Source: Streptococcus oralis (GTDB lineage Bacteria; Bacillota; Bacilli; Lactobacillales; Streptococcaceae). Taken from it: a stretch of 64,000 nt of DNA. Within the stretch, counting starts at the first letter, position 1; the number at the start of each line of letters is the position of its first letter. The stretch is from the NCBI RefSeq assembly GCF_019334565.1, contig NZ_CP079724.1:889001-953000 (forward strand), given 5' to 3'. The notes under the pieces were generated by a model. The model saw only the letters and a list, made by a program, of their open reading frames with translations. It was not told where the DNA came from and made no database searches. The position numbers were made by a program, and so were the translations under genes. Shown in pieces: positions 8,483 to 17,351 of this stretch.

Positions 8483-9284
8483 ACGAGTTGACCTCATAGC
8501 AAATAGAAAACCACAGAGTCAGAAGGTTTTGCATGAGCTAAGGGAAAAACTAAAGAAACAACATTTTATACTGAACGATACCAATCCCGATATCGTCATT
8601 TCCATTGGTGGTGACGGGATGCTTTTGTCTGCCTTTCACAAGTATGAGAATCAGTTAGACAAGGTTCGATTTGTAGGTGTTCATACAGGGCATTTGGGTT
8701 TTTACACAGATTATCGTGATTTTGAGCTGGATCAATTGGTGACCAATCTTTTACTAGATACTGGAGCCAAAGTTTCTTATCCAGTCTTGAATGTTAAGGT
8801 AACGCTTGAAAATGGAGAGGTGAAAATCTTCCGTGCTTTAAATGAAGCGAGTATCCGTCGATCAGACCGCACCATGGTTGCGGATATCATCATTAACCAT
8901 GTTCCGTTTGAGAGATTTCGTGGAGATGGAGTGACTGTTTCAACGCCGACGGGAAGTACCGCCTACAACAAATCCTTGGGTGGAGCTGTCTTACATCCTA
9001 CCATTGAAGCCTTGCAGTTGACGGAAATAGCAAGCCTTAATAATAGAGTCTATCGCACTTTGGGATCATCGATCATTATTCCCAAAAAAGATAAGATTGA
9101 ACTTTTGCCGACACGCAATGATTACCATACGATATCAGTCGATAACAGCGTCTATTCCTTCCGTAATATCGAACGGATAGAGTATCAAATCGACCATCAC
9201 AAGATTCACTTCGTAGCGACTCCAAGCCACACTAGTTTCTGGAATCGTGTTAAAGATGCCTTCATCGGCGAGGTGGATGAATGA
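8466..9284 (+). CDS. nadK: NAD kinase
   Basis: A 272-aa ATP-NAD kinase that makes NADP+. ATG 8466 is chosen (start [15 protein letters not shown]); a start four codons earlier would extend further into relQ. Motifs: [15 protein letters not shown] (GGDG, about residues 46-49), [12 protein letters not shown], and the glycine-rich [13 protein letters not shown] near residue 160. It overlaps the downstream pseudouridine synthase by an ATGA junction, implying translational coupling. NADPH supply connects functionally to the GapN enzyme encoded further along. Confidence 0.96.
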   Translation: MKNTGKRVDLIANRKPQSQKVLHELREKLKKQHFILNDTNPDIVISIGGDGMLLSAFHKYENQLDKVRFVGVHTGHLGFYTDYRDFELDQLVTNLLLDTGAKVSYPVLNVKVTLENGEVKIFRALNEASIRRSDRTMVADIIINHVPFERFRGDGVTVSTPTGSTAYNKSLGGAVLHPTIEALQLTEIASLNNRVYRTLGSSIIIPKKDKIELLPTRNDYHTISVDNSVYSFRNIERIEYQIDHHKIHFVATPSHTSFWNRVKDAFIGEVDE

Positions 9285-10177
9285 GGTTCGAATTTACCGC
9301 AGATGAGCACGTCAAAGTCAAAAATTTCCTCAAGAAACATGAGGTTTCCAAGGGACTTTTGGCTAAGATTAAGTTTCGAGGCGGGGCTATTCTGGTCAAT
9401 GGCCAACCTCAAAATGCGACTTATCTCTTAGATATTAGAGACAGGGTAACTATTGACATTCCAGCAGAGGAAGGCTTTGAGAGCCTTGAAACTATTGATC
9501 GACCACTCGATATTTTATATGAGGATGACCATTTTCTGGTTTTGAATAAGCCTTATGGAGTAGCTTCCATCCCCAGTGTTAATCATTCCAATACCATTGC
9601 TAATTTTATTAAGGGCTACTATGTCAAACAAGAATATGAAAACCAGCAAGTTCACATCGTGACTAGGCTTGATAGAGATACATCTGGTTTGATGCTTTTT
9701 GCCAAGCACGGCTACGCTCATGCACGTTTAGACAAGCAACTGCAACGAAAGTCTATCGAAAAACGTTACTTTGCTTTAGTTAAAGGAGCTGGTGTCTTGG
9801 AGCCTGAAGGGGAGATTATCGCCCCGATTGCGCGTGATGAAGATTCCATTATCACGAGACGAGTTGCCAAGGGTGGGAAATACGCCCATACATCATATAA
9901 AGTTGTCGCGTCTTATGGAAATATTCACCTAGTCGATATTCGTCTTCATACTGGGCGAACTCATCAGATCCGAGTGCATTTTTCTCACATCGGTTTTCCT
10001 CTTTTAGGAGACGATCTCTATGGAGGAAGTTTAGACGACGGCATTCAGCGTCAGGCCTTGCATTGCCATTATTTATCTTTTTATCATCCCTTTCTAGAGC
10101 AAGATTTGCAACTAGAAAGTCCCTTGCCGGATGATTTCAGCAATCTTATTACTCAGTTATCAACTAATACTCTTTAA
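9281..10177 (+). CDS. RluA-family 23S rRNA pseudouridine synthase
   Basis: A 298-aa pseudouridine synthase with an S4-like N-terminal region (residues 1-70) and the RluA catalytic core. The catalytic aspartate lies in [15 protein letters not shown] at about residue 130, and [25 protein letters not shown] is the conserved C-terminal motif. In this position of Firmicutes genomes it is often labelled RluD; the exact rRNA or tRNA target is not decidable from sequence. The start codon overlaps the nadK stop (ATGA). Confidence 0.92.
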   Translation: MRFEFTADEHVKVKNFLKKHEVSKGLLAKIKFRGGAILVNGQPQNATYLLDIRDRVTIDIPAEEGFESLETIDRPLDILYEDDHFLVLNKPYGVASIPSVNHSNTIANFIKGYYVKQEYENQQVHIVTRLDRDTSGLMLFAKHGYAHARLDKQLQRKSIEKRYFALVKGAGVLEPEGEIIAPIARDEDSIITRRVAKGGKYAHTSYKVVASYGNIHLVDIRLHTGRTHQIRVHFSHIGFPLLGDDLYGGSLDDGIQRQALHCHYLSFYHPFLEQDLQLESPLPDDFSNLITQLSTNTL

Positions 10178-10220
10178 AAACTATTTGGAGTATAATTTAT
10201 TTTCTTAAAGGAGAAAACTC

Positions 10221-11195
10221 ATGGAAGTTTTTGAAAGTCTCAAAGCCAACCTGGTTGGCAAAAATGCTCGTATCGTTCTCCCTGAAGGGGAAGAGCCTCG
10301 TATTCTTCAAGCAACAAAACGCTTGGTAAAAGAAACAGAAGTGATTCCTGTTTTGCTTGGAAACCCTGAAAAAATTAAAATTTATCTCGAAATCGAAGGG
10401 ATCATGGATGGTTATGAAGTCATTGACCCTCAACATTATCCTCAATTTGAAGAAATGGTTGCTGCCTTGGTAGATCGTCGTAAGGGCAAAATGACTGAAG
10501 AAGAAGCGCACAAAGTTTTGGTTGAAGATGTCAACTACTTTGGTGTGATGCTAGTCTACTTGGGCTTGGTTGACGGTATGGTATCTGGTGCGATTCACTC
10601 AACTGCCTCAACAGTTCGCCCAGCCCTTCAAATTATCAAAACTCGCCCAAATGTAACGCGTACTTCAGGTGCCTTCCTCATGGTACGTGGTACGGAACGT
10701 TACCTATTTGGAGACTGTGCCATTAACATCAATCCAGATGCAGAAGCCCTGGCTGAAATTGCGATCAACTCAGCAATTACAGCTAAGATGTTTGGTATTG
10801 AACCTAAAATTGCTATGCTAAGCTATTCTACTAAAGGTTCAGGATTTGGTGAAAGTGTTGATAAGGTAGTGGAAGCTACAAAAATTGCTCACGACTTGCG
10901 CCCTGACCTTGAGATTGATGGTGAATTGCAATTTGACGCTGCCTTTGTTCCTGAAACTGCAGCTCTTAAAGCTCCAGGAAGTATCGTAGCTGGTCAAGCA
11001 AATGTCTTTATCTTCCCAGGTATCGAAGCCGGAAATATCGGTTACAAGATGGCTGAGCGCCTTGGTGGTTTTGCGGCTGTCGGACCTGTTTTACAAGGTT
11101 TGAACAAACCTGTTAACGACCTTTCTCGTGGATGTAATGCAGATGATGTGTACAAGTTGACCCTTATCACAGCAGCTCAAGCAGTTCATCAATAA
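10221..11195 (+). CDS. pta: Phosphate acetyltransferase
   Basis: A 324-aa single-domain Pta that interconverts acetyl-CoA and acetyl phosphate in overflow metabolism. The family features GMVSGAIHSTASTVRPALQIIK, MLSYSTKGSG and the C-terminal GPVLQGLNKPVNDLSRGC are visible. The start has AAAGGAG 8 nt upstream, and a TATAAT at 10191-10196 gives the gene its own promoter besides read-through from nadK. A terminator follows. Acetyl phosphate from Pta can feed the pyruvate metabolism encoded by the pdh operon at the far end of the window. Confidence 0.97.
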   Translation: MEVFESLKANLVGKNARIVLPEGEEPRILQATKRLVKETEVIPVLLGNPEKIKIYLEIEGIMDGYEVIDPQHYPQFEEMVAALVDRRKGKMTEEEAHKVLVEDVNYFGVMLVYLGLVDGMVSGAIHSTASTVRPALQIIKTRPNVTRTSGAFLMVRGTERYLFGDCAININPDAEALAEIAINSAITAKMFGIEPKIAMLSYSTKGSGFGESVDKVVEATKIAHDLRPDLEIDGELQFDAAFVPETAALKAPGSIVAGQANVFIFPGIEAGNIGYKMAERLGGFAAVGPVLQGLNKPVNDLSRGCNADDVYKLTLITAAQAVHQ

Positions 11196-11200
11196 GATTT

Positions 11201-11230
11201 AGTCCTCTTTCCCATGGGAAGAGGCTTTTT
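11201..11230 (+). terminator. Rho-independent terminator after pta
   Basis: The stem CCTCTTTCCC / GGGAAGAGG (one bulged base, AT loop) is followed by CTTTTT. It lies 6 nt after the pta stop region and before the mutY promoter. Confidence 0.85.
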
Positions 11231-11242
11231 AGTACTGAGAAA

Positions 11243-11278
11243 AGGACAGTTAGAAGCTTCTATGTTATACTAGATATA
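11243..11278 (+). promoter_or_regulatory. mutY promoter predicting a leaderless transcript
   Basis: An extended -10 (TGtTATACT, hexamer 11266-11271) has AGGACA as a partial -35 at 17-bp spacing. The ATG of mutY at 11278 begins after only 6 intervening bases, where transcription is expected to start. No Shine-Dalgarno precedes this ATG. Confidence 0.65.
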
Positions 11279-12456
11279 TGTTAGATTTGAAAGAATACGA
11301 TATCGTCATGTGGCCAGAGGAGAAGATCATTTCTTTTCGTGAAAAACTCCTCAACTGGTATGATGAAAACAAGCGAGATTTGCCTTGGCGGAGAAGTAAA
11401 AATCCTTATCGCATCTGGGTATCTGAAATCATGCTCCAGCAGACCAGGGTGGATACAGTTATTCCCTACTACGAACGATTCTTGGACTGGTTTCCAACAG
11501 TAGAAAGTCTGGCCAATGCCCCTGAAGATCGTTTGTTGAAGGCTTGGGAGGGATTGGGCTATTATTCTCGAGTACGCAATATGCAGGCTGCAGCTCAGCA
11601 GATTATGGCTGACTTTGGTGGTCAATTTCCAAACACCTATGAAGGAATTTCTAGTTTAAAAGGGATTGGCCCTTATACTGCGGGAGCTATTTCCAGTATC
11701 GCTTTTAATTTGCCTGAGCCAGCGGTCGATGGCAATGTCATGCGAGTTTTGGCACGTTTGTTTGAGGTTAATCATGATATCGGAGTTCCCAGCAATCGAA
11801 AGATTTTCCAAGCTATGATGGAAATCTTGATTGACCCGAAACGACCAGGTGATTTTAACCAAGCTCTGATGGATTTAGGTTCTGACATAGAGGCACCAGT
11901 TAACCCTCGACCAGAAGAAAGCCCTGTTAAGGAATTTAGCGCAGCCTATCAGAATGGGACCATGGATGTATATCCGATTAAAGAACCCAAGAAAAAGCCT
12001 CTCCCAATTTATCTCAAGGCTTTGGTTGTACGCAATGACCGTGGTCAATATCTACTTGAGAAAAATGAAAGCGAGAAACTACTAGCCGGTTTTTGGCATT
12101 TTCCATTGATTGAAGTTGATGATTTCTCAAGTGATGACGATCAGATAGATCTCTTTTCTCAAGTCAAAGAGGAAAGCAGAGCATTTGGACCAAGTCCTCA
12201 AGAAAACTTTGAGCAGGATTATGATTTAGAAGTGAATTGGTCCCAGCAAGTATTTGACCAGGTCAAGCATGTATTTAGTCATCGGAAATGGCACATTCAA
12301 ATCCTAGCTGGTCAGGTGACAGAAACAAAACAGTTTTCAGACAGAGAAATTCGTTGGGTTTCTCCTCAGGAGTTTTCTGACTATCCACTTGCGAAACCTC
12401 AACAAAAAATTTGGAAGGCTTATAAAACAACTTTTGGAGATAAAGGCCTACAGTAG
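11278..12456 (+). CDS. mutY: Adenine DNA glycosylase MutY lacking the Fe-S cluster
   Basis: A 392-aa enzyme that removes adenine opposite 8-oxoguanine. The N-terminal HhH-GPD domain has LQQTRVDTVIPYYERF, the hairpin GIGPYTAGAIS and the catalytic Asp in VDGNVMRVLAR (about residue 155). The C-terminal NUDIX-like domain (about residues 245-385) recognises 8-oxoG. The four cysteines that normally hold a [4Fe-4S] cluster after MDLG are absent: the segment reads SDIEAPVNPRPEESPVKEF. Clusterless MutY proteins are known in streptococci and some lactobacilli. ATG 11278 coincides with the predicted transcription start; a second in-frame ATG at 11308 is possible but would remove N-terminal residues. Confidence 0.94.
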   Translation: MLDLKEYDIVMWPEEKIISFREKLLNWYDENKRDLPWRRSKNPYRIWVSEIMLQQTRVDTVIPYYERFLDWFPTVESLANAPEDRLLKAWEGLGYYSRVRNMQAAAQQIMADFGGQFPNTYEGISSLKGIGPYTAGAISSIAFNLPEPAVDGNVMRVLARLFEVNHDIGVPSNRKIFQAMMEILIDPKRPGDFNQALMDLGSDIEAPVNPRPEESPVKEFSAAYQNGTMDVYPIKEPKKKPLPIYLKALVVRNDRGQYLLEKNESEKLLAGFWHFPLIEVDDFSSDDDQIDLFSQVKEESRAFGPSPQENFEQDYDLEVNWSQQVFDQVKHVFSHRKWHIQILAGQVTETKQFSDREIRWVSPQEFSDYPLAKPQQKIWKAYKTTFGDKGLQ

Positions 12457-12479
12457 CCATTTGTGCCTTCTTTGCATTT

Positions 12480-12512
12480 TTTTGTTATAATAGATAGAGA
12501 AAAGGTGATAAA
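12480..12512 (+). promoter_or_regulatory. vicR -10 region and Shine-Dalgarno
   Basis: TATAAT at 12486-12491 is preceded by TGt (extended -10). The Shine-Dalgarno AAAGGTGA lies just before the vicR ATG at 12513. A TTGTGC 19 bp upstream of the -10 is a weak -35. Confidence 0.7.
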
Positions 12513-13220
12513 ATGAAAAAAATATTAATTGTAGATGATGAGAAACCAATCTCAGATATTATTAAGTTTAATATGGCCAAGGAAGGTTATGAAGTCGTTA
12601 CAGCCTTCAATGGTCGTGAGGCAATCGAGCTATTTGAAGCAGAGCAACCAGATATTATTATCCTCGACTTGATGCTACCTGAAATTGATGGTTTAGAAGT
12701 TGCTAAAGCTATTCGTAAGACTAGTAGCGTGCCGATTATCATGCTATCAGCTAAGGATAGCGAGTTTGACAAGGTTATTGGTTTAGAGTTAGGTGCAGAC
12801 GATTATGTTACAAAACCTTTCTCAAACCGTGAATTGCAGGCTCGTGTCAAGGCCCTGCTTCGTCGTACAGACCTGGTTTCTGTGGATAGCCAAGAGTCTG
12901 ATGAGAAGAAGACGCAACCTTTACAAATTGGTGATTTGGAAATTGTTCCAGATGCTTACGTGGCGAAGAAATATGGTGAGGAATTAGATTTGACCCACCG
13001 TGAGTTTGAACTCTTGTATCACTTGGCGTCTCATATTGGTCAAGTGATTACGCGTGAACATTTGCTTGAGACTGTATGGGGTTATGACTATTTTGGTGAT
13101 GTTCGTACTGTGGACGTGACCATTAGACGCTTGCGTGAGAAAATAGAAGACACTCCAAGTCGTCCAGAGTACATTCTCACACGTCGTGGTGTTGGATACT
13201 ATATGAGAAATAATGATTGA
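12513..13220 (+). CDS. vicR: Response regulator VicR (WalR/YycF)
   Basis: A 235-aa OmpR-family regulator. The receiver domain (residues 1-120) has the acidic pocket DDE near residues 8-10, phospho-acceptor Asp52 (ILDLMLPE) and K in VTKPF. The C-terminal winged helix (about 140-232) contains [31 protein letters not shown] and [13 protein letters not shown]. WalR/VicR controls cell-wall hydrolases such as PcsB and is essential in pneumococcus (known). The stop overlaps the vicK start by 8 bp, so the two are translationally coupled. Confidence 0.98.
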   Translation: MKKILIVDDEKPISDIIKFNMAKEGYEVVTAFNGREAIELFEAEQPDIIILDLMLPEIDGLEVAKAIRKTSSVPIIMLSAKDSEFDKVIGLELGADDYVTKPFSNRELQARVKALLRRTDLVSVDSQESDEKKTQPLQIGDLEIVPDAYVAKKYGEELDLTHREFELLYHLASHIGQVITREHLLETVWGYDYFGDVRTVDVTIRRLREKIEDTPSRPEYILTRRGVGYYMRNND

Positions 13221-14562
13221 AGATATTAGACAAACTATTCTGACCAGTGATTTTATCTTTATCTTGATTTTACTTGGCTTTATCCTGGTGGTGACCTTGC
13301 TGTTACTGGAAAATCGTCGGGATAATATCCGTCTAAAGGAGATAAATCAAAAGGTTAAGGACTTGATTGCAGGTGATTATTCTCAAGTTTTGGACTTGCA
13401 AGGAAGTACAGAAATCACCAATATCACCAATAATCTGAACGATTTGTCAGAAGTTATTCGTTTGACCCAAGAAAATCTGGAACAAGAGAGTAAACGATTG
13501 AACAGTATTCTTTCTTACATGACAGATGGCGTTCTTGCGACCAATCGCCGTGGCCAGATTACTATGATCAACGATATGGCCAAGAAACAGCTCGGTGTGC
13601 AGAAAGAAGATGTTCTGAATAAAAGCATCCTCGAATTGCTTAAGATAGAAGATGAGTATGAGTTGCGTGACCTGATTACACAGATTCCTGAGTTGACGAT
13701 TGACTCCCAGGATGTGAATGGTGAATATCTAAGCCTTCGTGTACGTTTTGCTCTGGTTCGCCGTGAGTCAGGTTTTATCTCTGGTTTGGTTGCCGTTTTA
13801 CATGATACGACCGAACAGGAGAAGGAAGAGCGTGAGCGAAGACTCTTTGTTTCTAACGTGAGTCACGAGTTGCGAACTCCTTTGACCAGTGTTAAATCTT
13901 ATCTTGAAGCCTTGGACGAGGGAGCCCTGTATGATCCTGTTGCTCCTGATTTTATCAAGGTTTCACTCGATGAAACCAACCGTATGATGCGGATGGTGAC
14001 AGATCTCTTGCATCTCTCTCGTATTGATAATACGACAAGTCAGCTAGATGTGGAATTGATTAATTTTACAGCATTCATCACCTTTATTCTCAACCGCTTT
14101 GATAAGATGAGAAGTCAGGATGACGAGAAAAAATATGAGCTTGTCAGAGATTACCCTATTAATTCAGTTTGGATCGAGATTGATACCGATAAGATGACTC
14201 AGGTGATTGATAATATTCTTAACAATGCCATTAAGTACTCACCAGATGGTGGGAAAATCACTGTCAGCATGAAAACTACTGATGACCAGATGATTTTATC
14301 CATCAAAGACCAAGGTCTAGGTATTCCAAAGCAAGATTTGCCTAAGATTTTTGACCGCTTCTACCGTGTGGATCGTGCAAGAAGCCGGGCTCAAGGTGGA
14401 ACTGGTCTAGGTCTGGCGATCGCAAAAGAAATCATCAAACAACACAATGGCTTTATATGGGCCAAAAGTGAATACGGTAAGGGCTCAACCTTTACCATAG
14501 TGCTCCCTTATGATAAGGATGCCGTAAAAGAAGAAATATGGGAGGACGAAATAGAAGACTAG
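13213..14562 (+). CDS. vicK: Sensor histidine kinase VicK (WalK/YycG)
   Basis: A 449-aa histidine kinase with the streptococcal architecture: a single N-terminal transmembrane helix (about residues 13-33) with almost no extracellular part, then HAMP, PAS (about 95-200), HisKA with phospho-acceptor His218 ([11 protein letters not shown]) and a HATPase domain ([32 protein letters not shown]). It phosphorylates VicR. Bacillus WalK has two membrane helices and an extracellular PAS; the short form here is the streptococcal type. It is followed 1 nt later by vicX. Confidence 0.98.
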   Translation: MIEDIRQTILTSDFIFILILLGFILVVTLLLLENRRDNIRLKEINQKVKDLIAGDYSQVLDLQGSTEITNITNNLNDLSEVIRLTQENLEQESKRLNSILSYMTDGVLATNRRGQITMINDMAKKQLGVQKEDVLNKSILELLKIEDEYELRDLITQIPELTIDSQDVNGEYLSLRVRFALVRRESGFISGLVAVLHDTTEQEKEERERRLFVSNVSHELRTPLTSVKSYLEALDEGALYDPVAPDFIKVSLDETNRMMRMVTDLLHLSRIDNTTSQLDVELINFTAFITFILNRFDKMRSQDDEKKYELVRDYPINSVWIEIDTDKMTQVIDNILNNAIKYSPDGGKITVSMKTTDDQMILSIKDQGLGIPKQDLPKIFDRFYRVDRARSRAQGGTGLGLAIAKEIIKQHNGFIWAKSEYGKGSTFTIVLPYDKDAVKEEIWEDEIED

Positions 14563-14563
14563 A

Positions 14564-15373
14564 ATGAGTGAAAAAGGCTTTAAATACAGTATTTTAGCAT
14601 CAGGTTCCAGTGGAAATTCCTTTTATCTGGAAACCCCAAAAAAGAAAATCCTAGTAGATGCAGGCCTGTCTGGTAAGAAAATTACAAGTCTTTTGAGTGA
14701 AATCAATCGTAAACCTGAAGATTTGGATGCGATTTTGATTACGCATGAGCATTCAGACCATATTCATGGAGTCGGTGTCTTGGCTCGCAAATATGGCATG
14801 GACCTTTACGCCAATGAAAAGACTTGGCAGGCTATGGAAAATAGCAAGTACCTCGGTAAGGTGGACTCTTCGCAGAAGCATATCTTTGAAATGGGCAAAA
14901 CCAAAACCTTTGGCGATATCGACATTGAGAGTTTTGGGGTTAGCCATGATGCGGCAGCACCACAGTTTTACCGCTTTATGAAGGATGACAAGAGTTTTGT
15001 CATGTTGACCGATACAGGTTATGTAAGTGACCGTATGGCTGGAATAGTCGAAAATGCTGACGGTTACCTCATCGAGTCCAACCACGATGTAGAGATTTTG
15101 CGAGCAGGATCTTACGCTTGGCGTCTCAAACAGCGAATTCTATCGGATCTCGGTCATCTTTCTAACGAAGACGGTGCTGAGGCCATGATTCGTACAATGG
15201 GAAATCGGACTAAGAAAATCTATCTTGGGCATTTATCCAAAGAGAACAATATCAAGGAGCTGGCTCATATGACTATGGTCAACCAGCTAGCCCAAGCGGA
15301 TCTGGGAGTCGGAGTAGACTTTAAAGTTTATGATACCTCACCAGATACTGCAACACCATTAACAGATATATAA
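14564..15373 (+). CDS. vicX: Metallo-beta-lactamase-fold protein VicX (YycJ)
   Basis: A 269-aa MBL-fold hydrolase. The metal motif HEHSDHIHG (HxHxDH) lies at about residues 60-67, with further ligands in GVSHDA, LTDTGY and LGHLSKENN. YycJ/VicX proteins are nuclease-like and have been linked to mismatch repair and to modulation of VicRK signalling; the exact role is unsettled. The gene starts 1 nt after vicK stops and closes the operon, which ends at the terminator at 15372-15400. Confidence 0.95.
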   Translation: MSEKGFKYSILASGSSGNSFYLETPKKKILVDAGLSGKKITSLLSEINRKPEDLDAILITHEHSDHIHGVGVLARKYGMDLYANEKTWQAMENSKYLGKVDSSQKHIFEMGKTKTFGDIDIESFGVSHDAAAPQFYRFMKDDKSFVMLTDTGYVSDRMAGIVENADGYLIESNHDVEILRAGSYAWRLKQRILSDLGHLSNEDGAEAMIRTMGNRTKKIYLGHLSKENNIKELAHMTMVNQLAQADLGVGVDFKVYDTSPDTATPLTDI

Positions 15374-15400
15374 AAAGAAGGCGAGTGCCTTCTTTTCTTA
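15372..15400 (+). terminator. vicX terminator, left copy of a 25-bp direct repeat
   Basis: The hairpin AAGAAGGC-gag-tGCCTTCTT is flanked by A and T runs. Bases 15372-15396 are identical to 20602-20626 at the far end of the two-gene restriction island, 5.2 kb away, so the island is bracketed by two copies of one bidirectional terminator. Confidence 0.85.
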
Positions 15401-15441
15401 TGCTTAGCTATTATTTTCTACTCCAAACACCATCTAAAATA

Positions 15442-15479
15442 TGATATAATAAGGTTTATAGTACGAGAAAGGTTGCCTT
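15442..15479 (+). promoter_or_regulatory. Promoter of the restriction-modification-like pair
   Basis: TATAAT at 15445-15450 with a preceding TGa (extended -10). No convincing -35 is seen. A GAAAGG Shine-Dalgarno lies 7 nt before the ATG at 15480. Confidence 0.65.
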
Positions 15480-17351
15480 ATGACGATAGATATTAGTGAA
15501 GAAAAGTTGGCTATGGAGTCTGCTGACTTATTAAAAATTCTTTTAAAAGATCGAACGACCAAGAAAAATATTGTTTGGGCGACGCATTCTTATGAATTGT
15601 TGGGAAAGGGATTTGCTCCAAGTGACCGCATTACTCCAAGTAAGGTGACGGGAACCTATGCAAACTTGATTCAACCCCGATCAGAAAAGTCCAAGTATGA
15701 GCAAAAAGACCGAACCAAGATTAGAGCCGAAGTCTTTACGCCAACTTGTTTAGTTGAAAAACAAAATGGCTACGTTGAAGCTGAACTTGAATCTCTGGAT
15801 CTTGAAGATTATATCCAAGTGCGCTGGCTAGAAATAACCTGTGGTGAAGCACCTTATATGGTTGCTCGCTATGATGCAGTGACTGGTGAGGAAATTCCAT
15901 TATCTGAGCGAGTTGGTTTTCTTGATAGAAAATTGCAACGCATTAGTCGTGAGGTCTCAGATGAAGCCACCTTCTATAAGCTTGTAAAAAAAGCTTATCG
16001 ATCTTCTTATGGATATGAGTATCAAGGAGATTCGCTGCTTTTGGCGCGTGAAAATCTTTTAGCAACATTTGAGGACTACTATCTTGCAAAGACTGGCAAT
16101 CAACCGACCTTAGAGCAAAAGAAAGAAATTGCGACTATTATATCCTACAATGTCTTTCAGATGGATGGACTGAAAAAAACTAGTCCTTACTCAGCTAAAC
16201 AAAGTCCATCTCAACAGCTAAGCTTGTTTTCAGATGAGCTAGAAGTTCAAGAAGCAGAAGAATCTAAAACTCAAATCAAAGATTGGAAAAAGAATAAGAT
16301 GATAGGTTTTGAGCGCCTATCTAGTGAGGAAAGTGAAATGAAATTTGATGTCGTGATAGGCAATCCGCCGTATCAGGAAACAGGAGAAGCTAGAGATGAA
16401 CCAATTTATCACTTTTTTATTGATGAAGCTATTAAAATCGCAGATAAATCTATATTAATCACCCCAGCAAGGTTTTTATTTAAAGCTGGTCAAACTCCTA
16501 AAAATTGGATGGAAAAGATGCTTGAAGACAAGCATTTAAAAGTTCAATTCTATGAACTTAAAAGCGGTAAAGTGTTTACAGGAACGGATATCAAGGGTGG
16601 AGTAGCAATAACTTATCGTGATGCTGATAAAGTTTTGGGACCAATCGGAGTATTTACTATTTTTGAAGCCTTGAATAGTATTGTAAAAAAAATTGAAAAA
16701 CATCCAGACTTTGAAACATTTTCTGATCTAGTTTATCCTCAAGGTATTTATAGATTTTCAGATGAACTTTTTTCTGATTATCCAAATGCTGAAAAGTTGC
16801 AAGGAAAAGGGACAAAAAATAAAATTGTTTCGAAATCATTGACTCAGTTAGATTTCGTTTTTAAAAACGTAGAAGAAAAAGACCATGTGGCTTTACTTGG
16901 AAGAATCGGGTCTGAACGTGTCTATCGATATATTAATAAAAAATATTTAGATTTACCGGAAACATTTGAAAATTACAATGTTTTTGTACCAGAAGCTAAT
17001 GGAAGCGGTGCCTTAGGTGAGGTCTTATCAACACCCCTAATCGGGGAACCCCTAATCGGGCATACGGATACTTTTTTATCTATTGGTAATTTTAAAACAA
17101 AATTTGAAGCCGATGCTTGTATTAAATTTATTAAAACTAAATTTGCTAGAGTATTATTAGGTGTTTTGAAAGTTACTCAGCATAACTCACGAAAAACTTG
17201 GTATTACGTCCCACTCCAAGATTTTACGGTCAATTCGGACATTGATTGGACACAATCAGTGGCTGATGTTGACCGTCAGCTCTATCAAAAATATGACCTT
17301 TCTCCTGAGGAAATTGCCTTTATTGAGACGCATGTAAGGGAGATGGATTGA
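15480..17351 (+). CDS. Eco57I-like N6-adenine DNA methylase / specificity subunit
   Basis: A 623-aa predicted N6-adenine methyltransferase. Motif X-like RAEVFTP lies at about residues 82-88, a divergent SAM motif I at about 117-127 (LEITCGEAPYM), the conserved block DRKLQRI and GYEYQGDSLLLARENLL follow, and catalytic motif IV NPPY is at 295-298 (FDVVIGNPPYQ). The remaining 300 residues probably contain target recognition; the segment from about residue 500 is low in GC and variable-looking. It is translationally coupled (TGATG) to the helicase/nuclease gene. Related pneumococcal genes are annotated as putative type II restriction genes. The pair is best read as an R-M system; target site and reaction are unknown. 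Confidence 0.85.
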   Translation: MTIDISEEKLAMESADLLKILLKDRTTKKNIVWATHSYELLGKGFAPSDRITPSKVTGTYANLIQPRSEKSKYEQKDRTKIRAEVFTPTCLVEKQNGYVEAELESLDLEDYIQVRWLEITCGEAPYMVARYDAVTGEEIPLSERVGFLDRKLQRISREVSDEATFYKLVKKAYRSSYGYEYQGDSLLLARENLLATFEDYYLAKTGNQPTLEQKKEIATIISYNVFQMDGLKKTSPYSAKQSPSQQLSLFSDELEVQEAEESKTQIKDWKKNKMIGFERLSSEESEMKFDVVIGNPPYQETGEARDEPIYHFFIDEAIKIADKSILITPARFLFKAGQTPKNWMEKMLEDKHLKVQFYELKSGKVFTGTDIKGGVAITYRDADKVLGPIGVFTIFEALNSIVKKIEKHPDFETFSDLVYPQGIYRFSDELFSDYPNAEKLQGKGTKNKIVSKSLTQLDFVFKNVEEKDHVALLGRIGSERVYRYINKKYLDLPETFENYNVFVPEANGSGALGEVLSTPLIGEPLIGHTDTFLSIGNFKTKFEADACIKFIKTKFARVLLGVLKVTQHNSRKTWYYVPLQDFTVNSDIDWTQSVADVDRQLYQKYDLSPEEIAFIETHVREMD

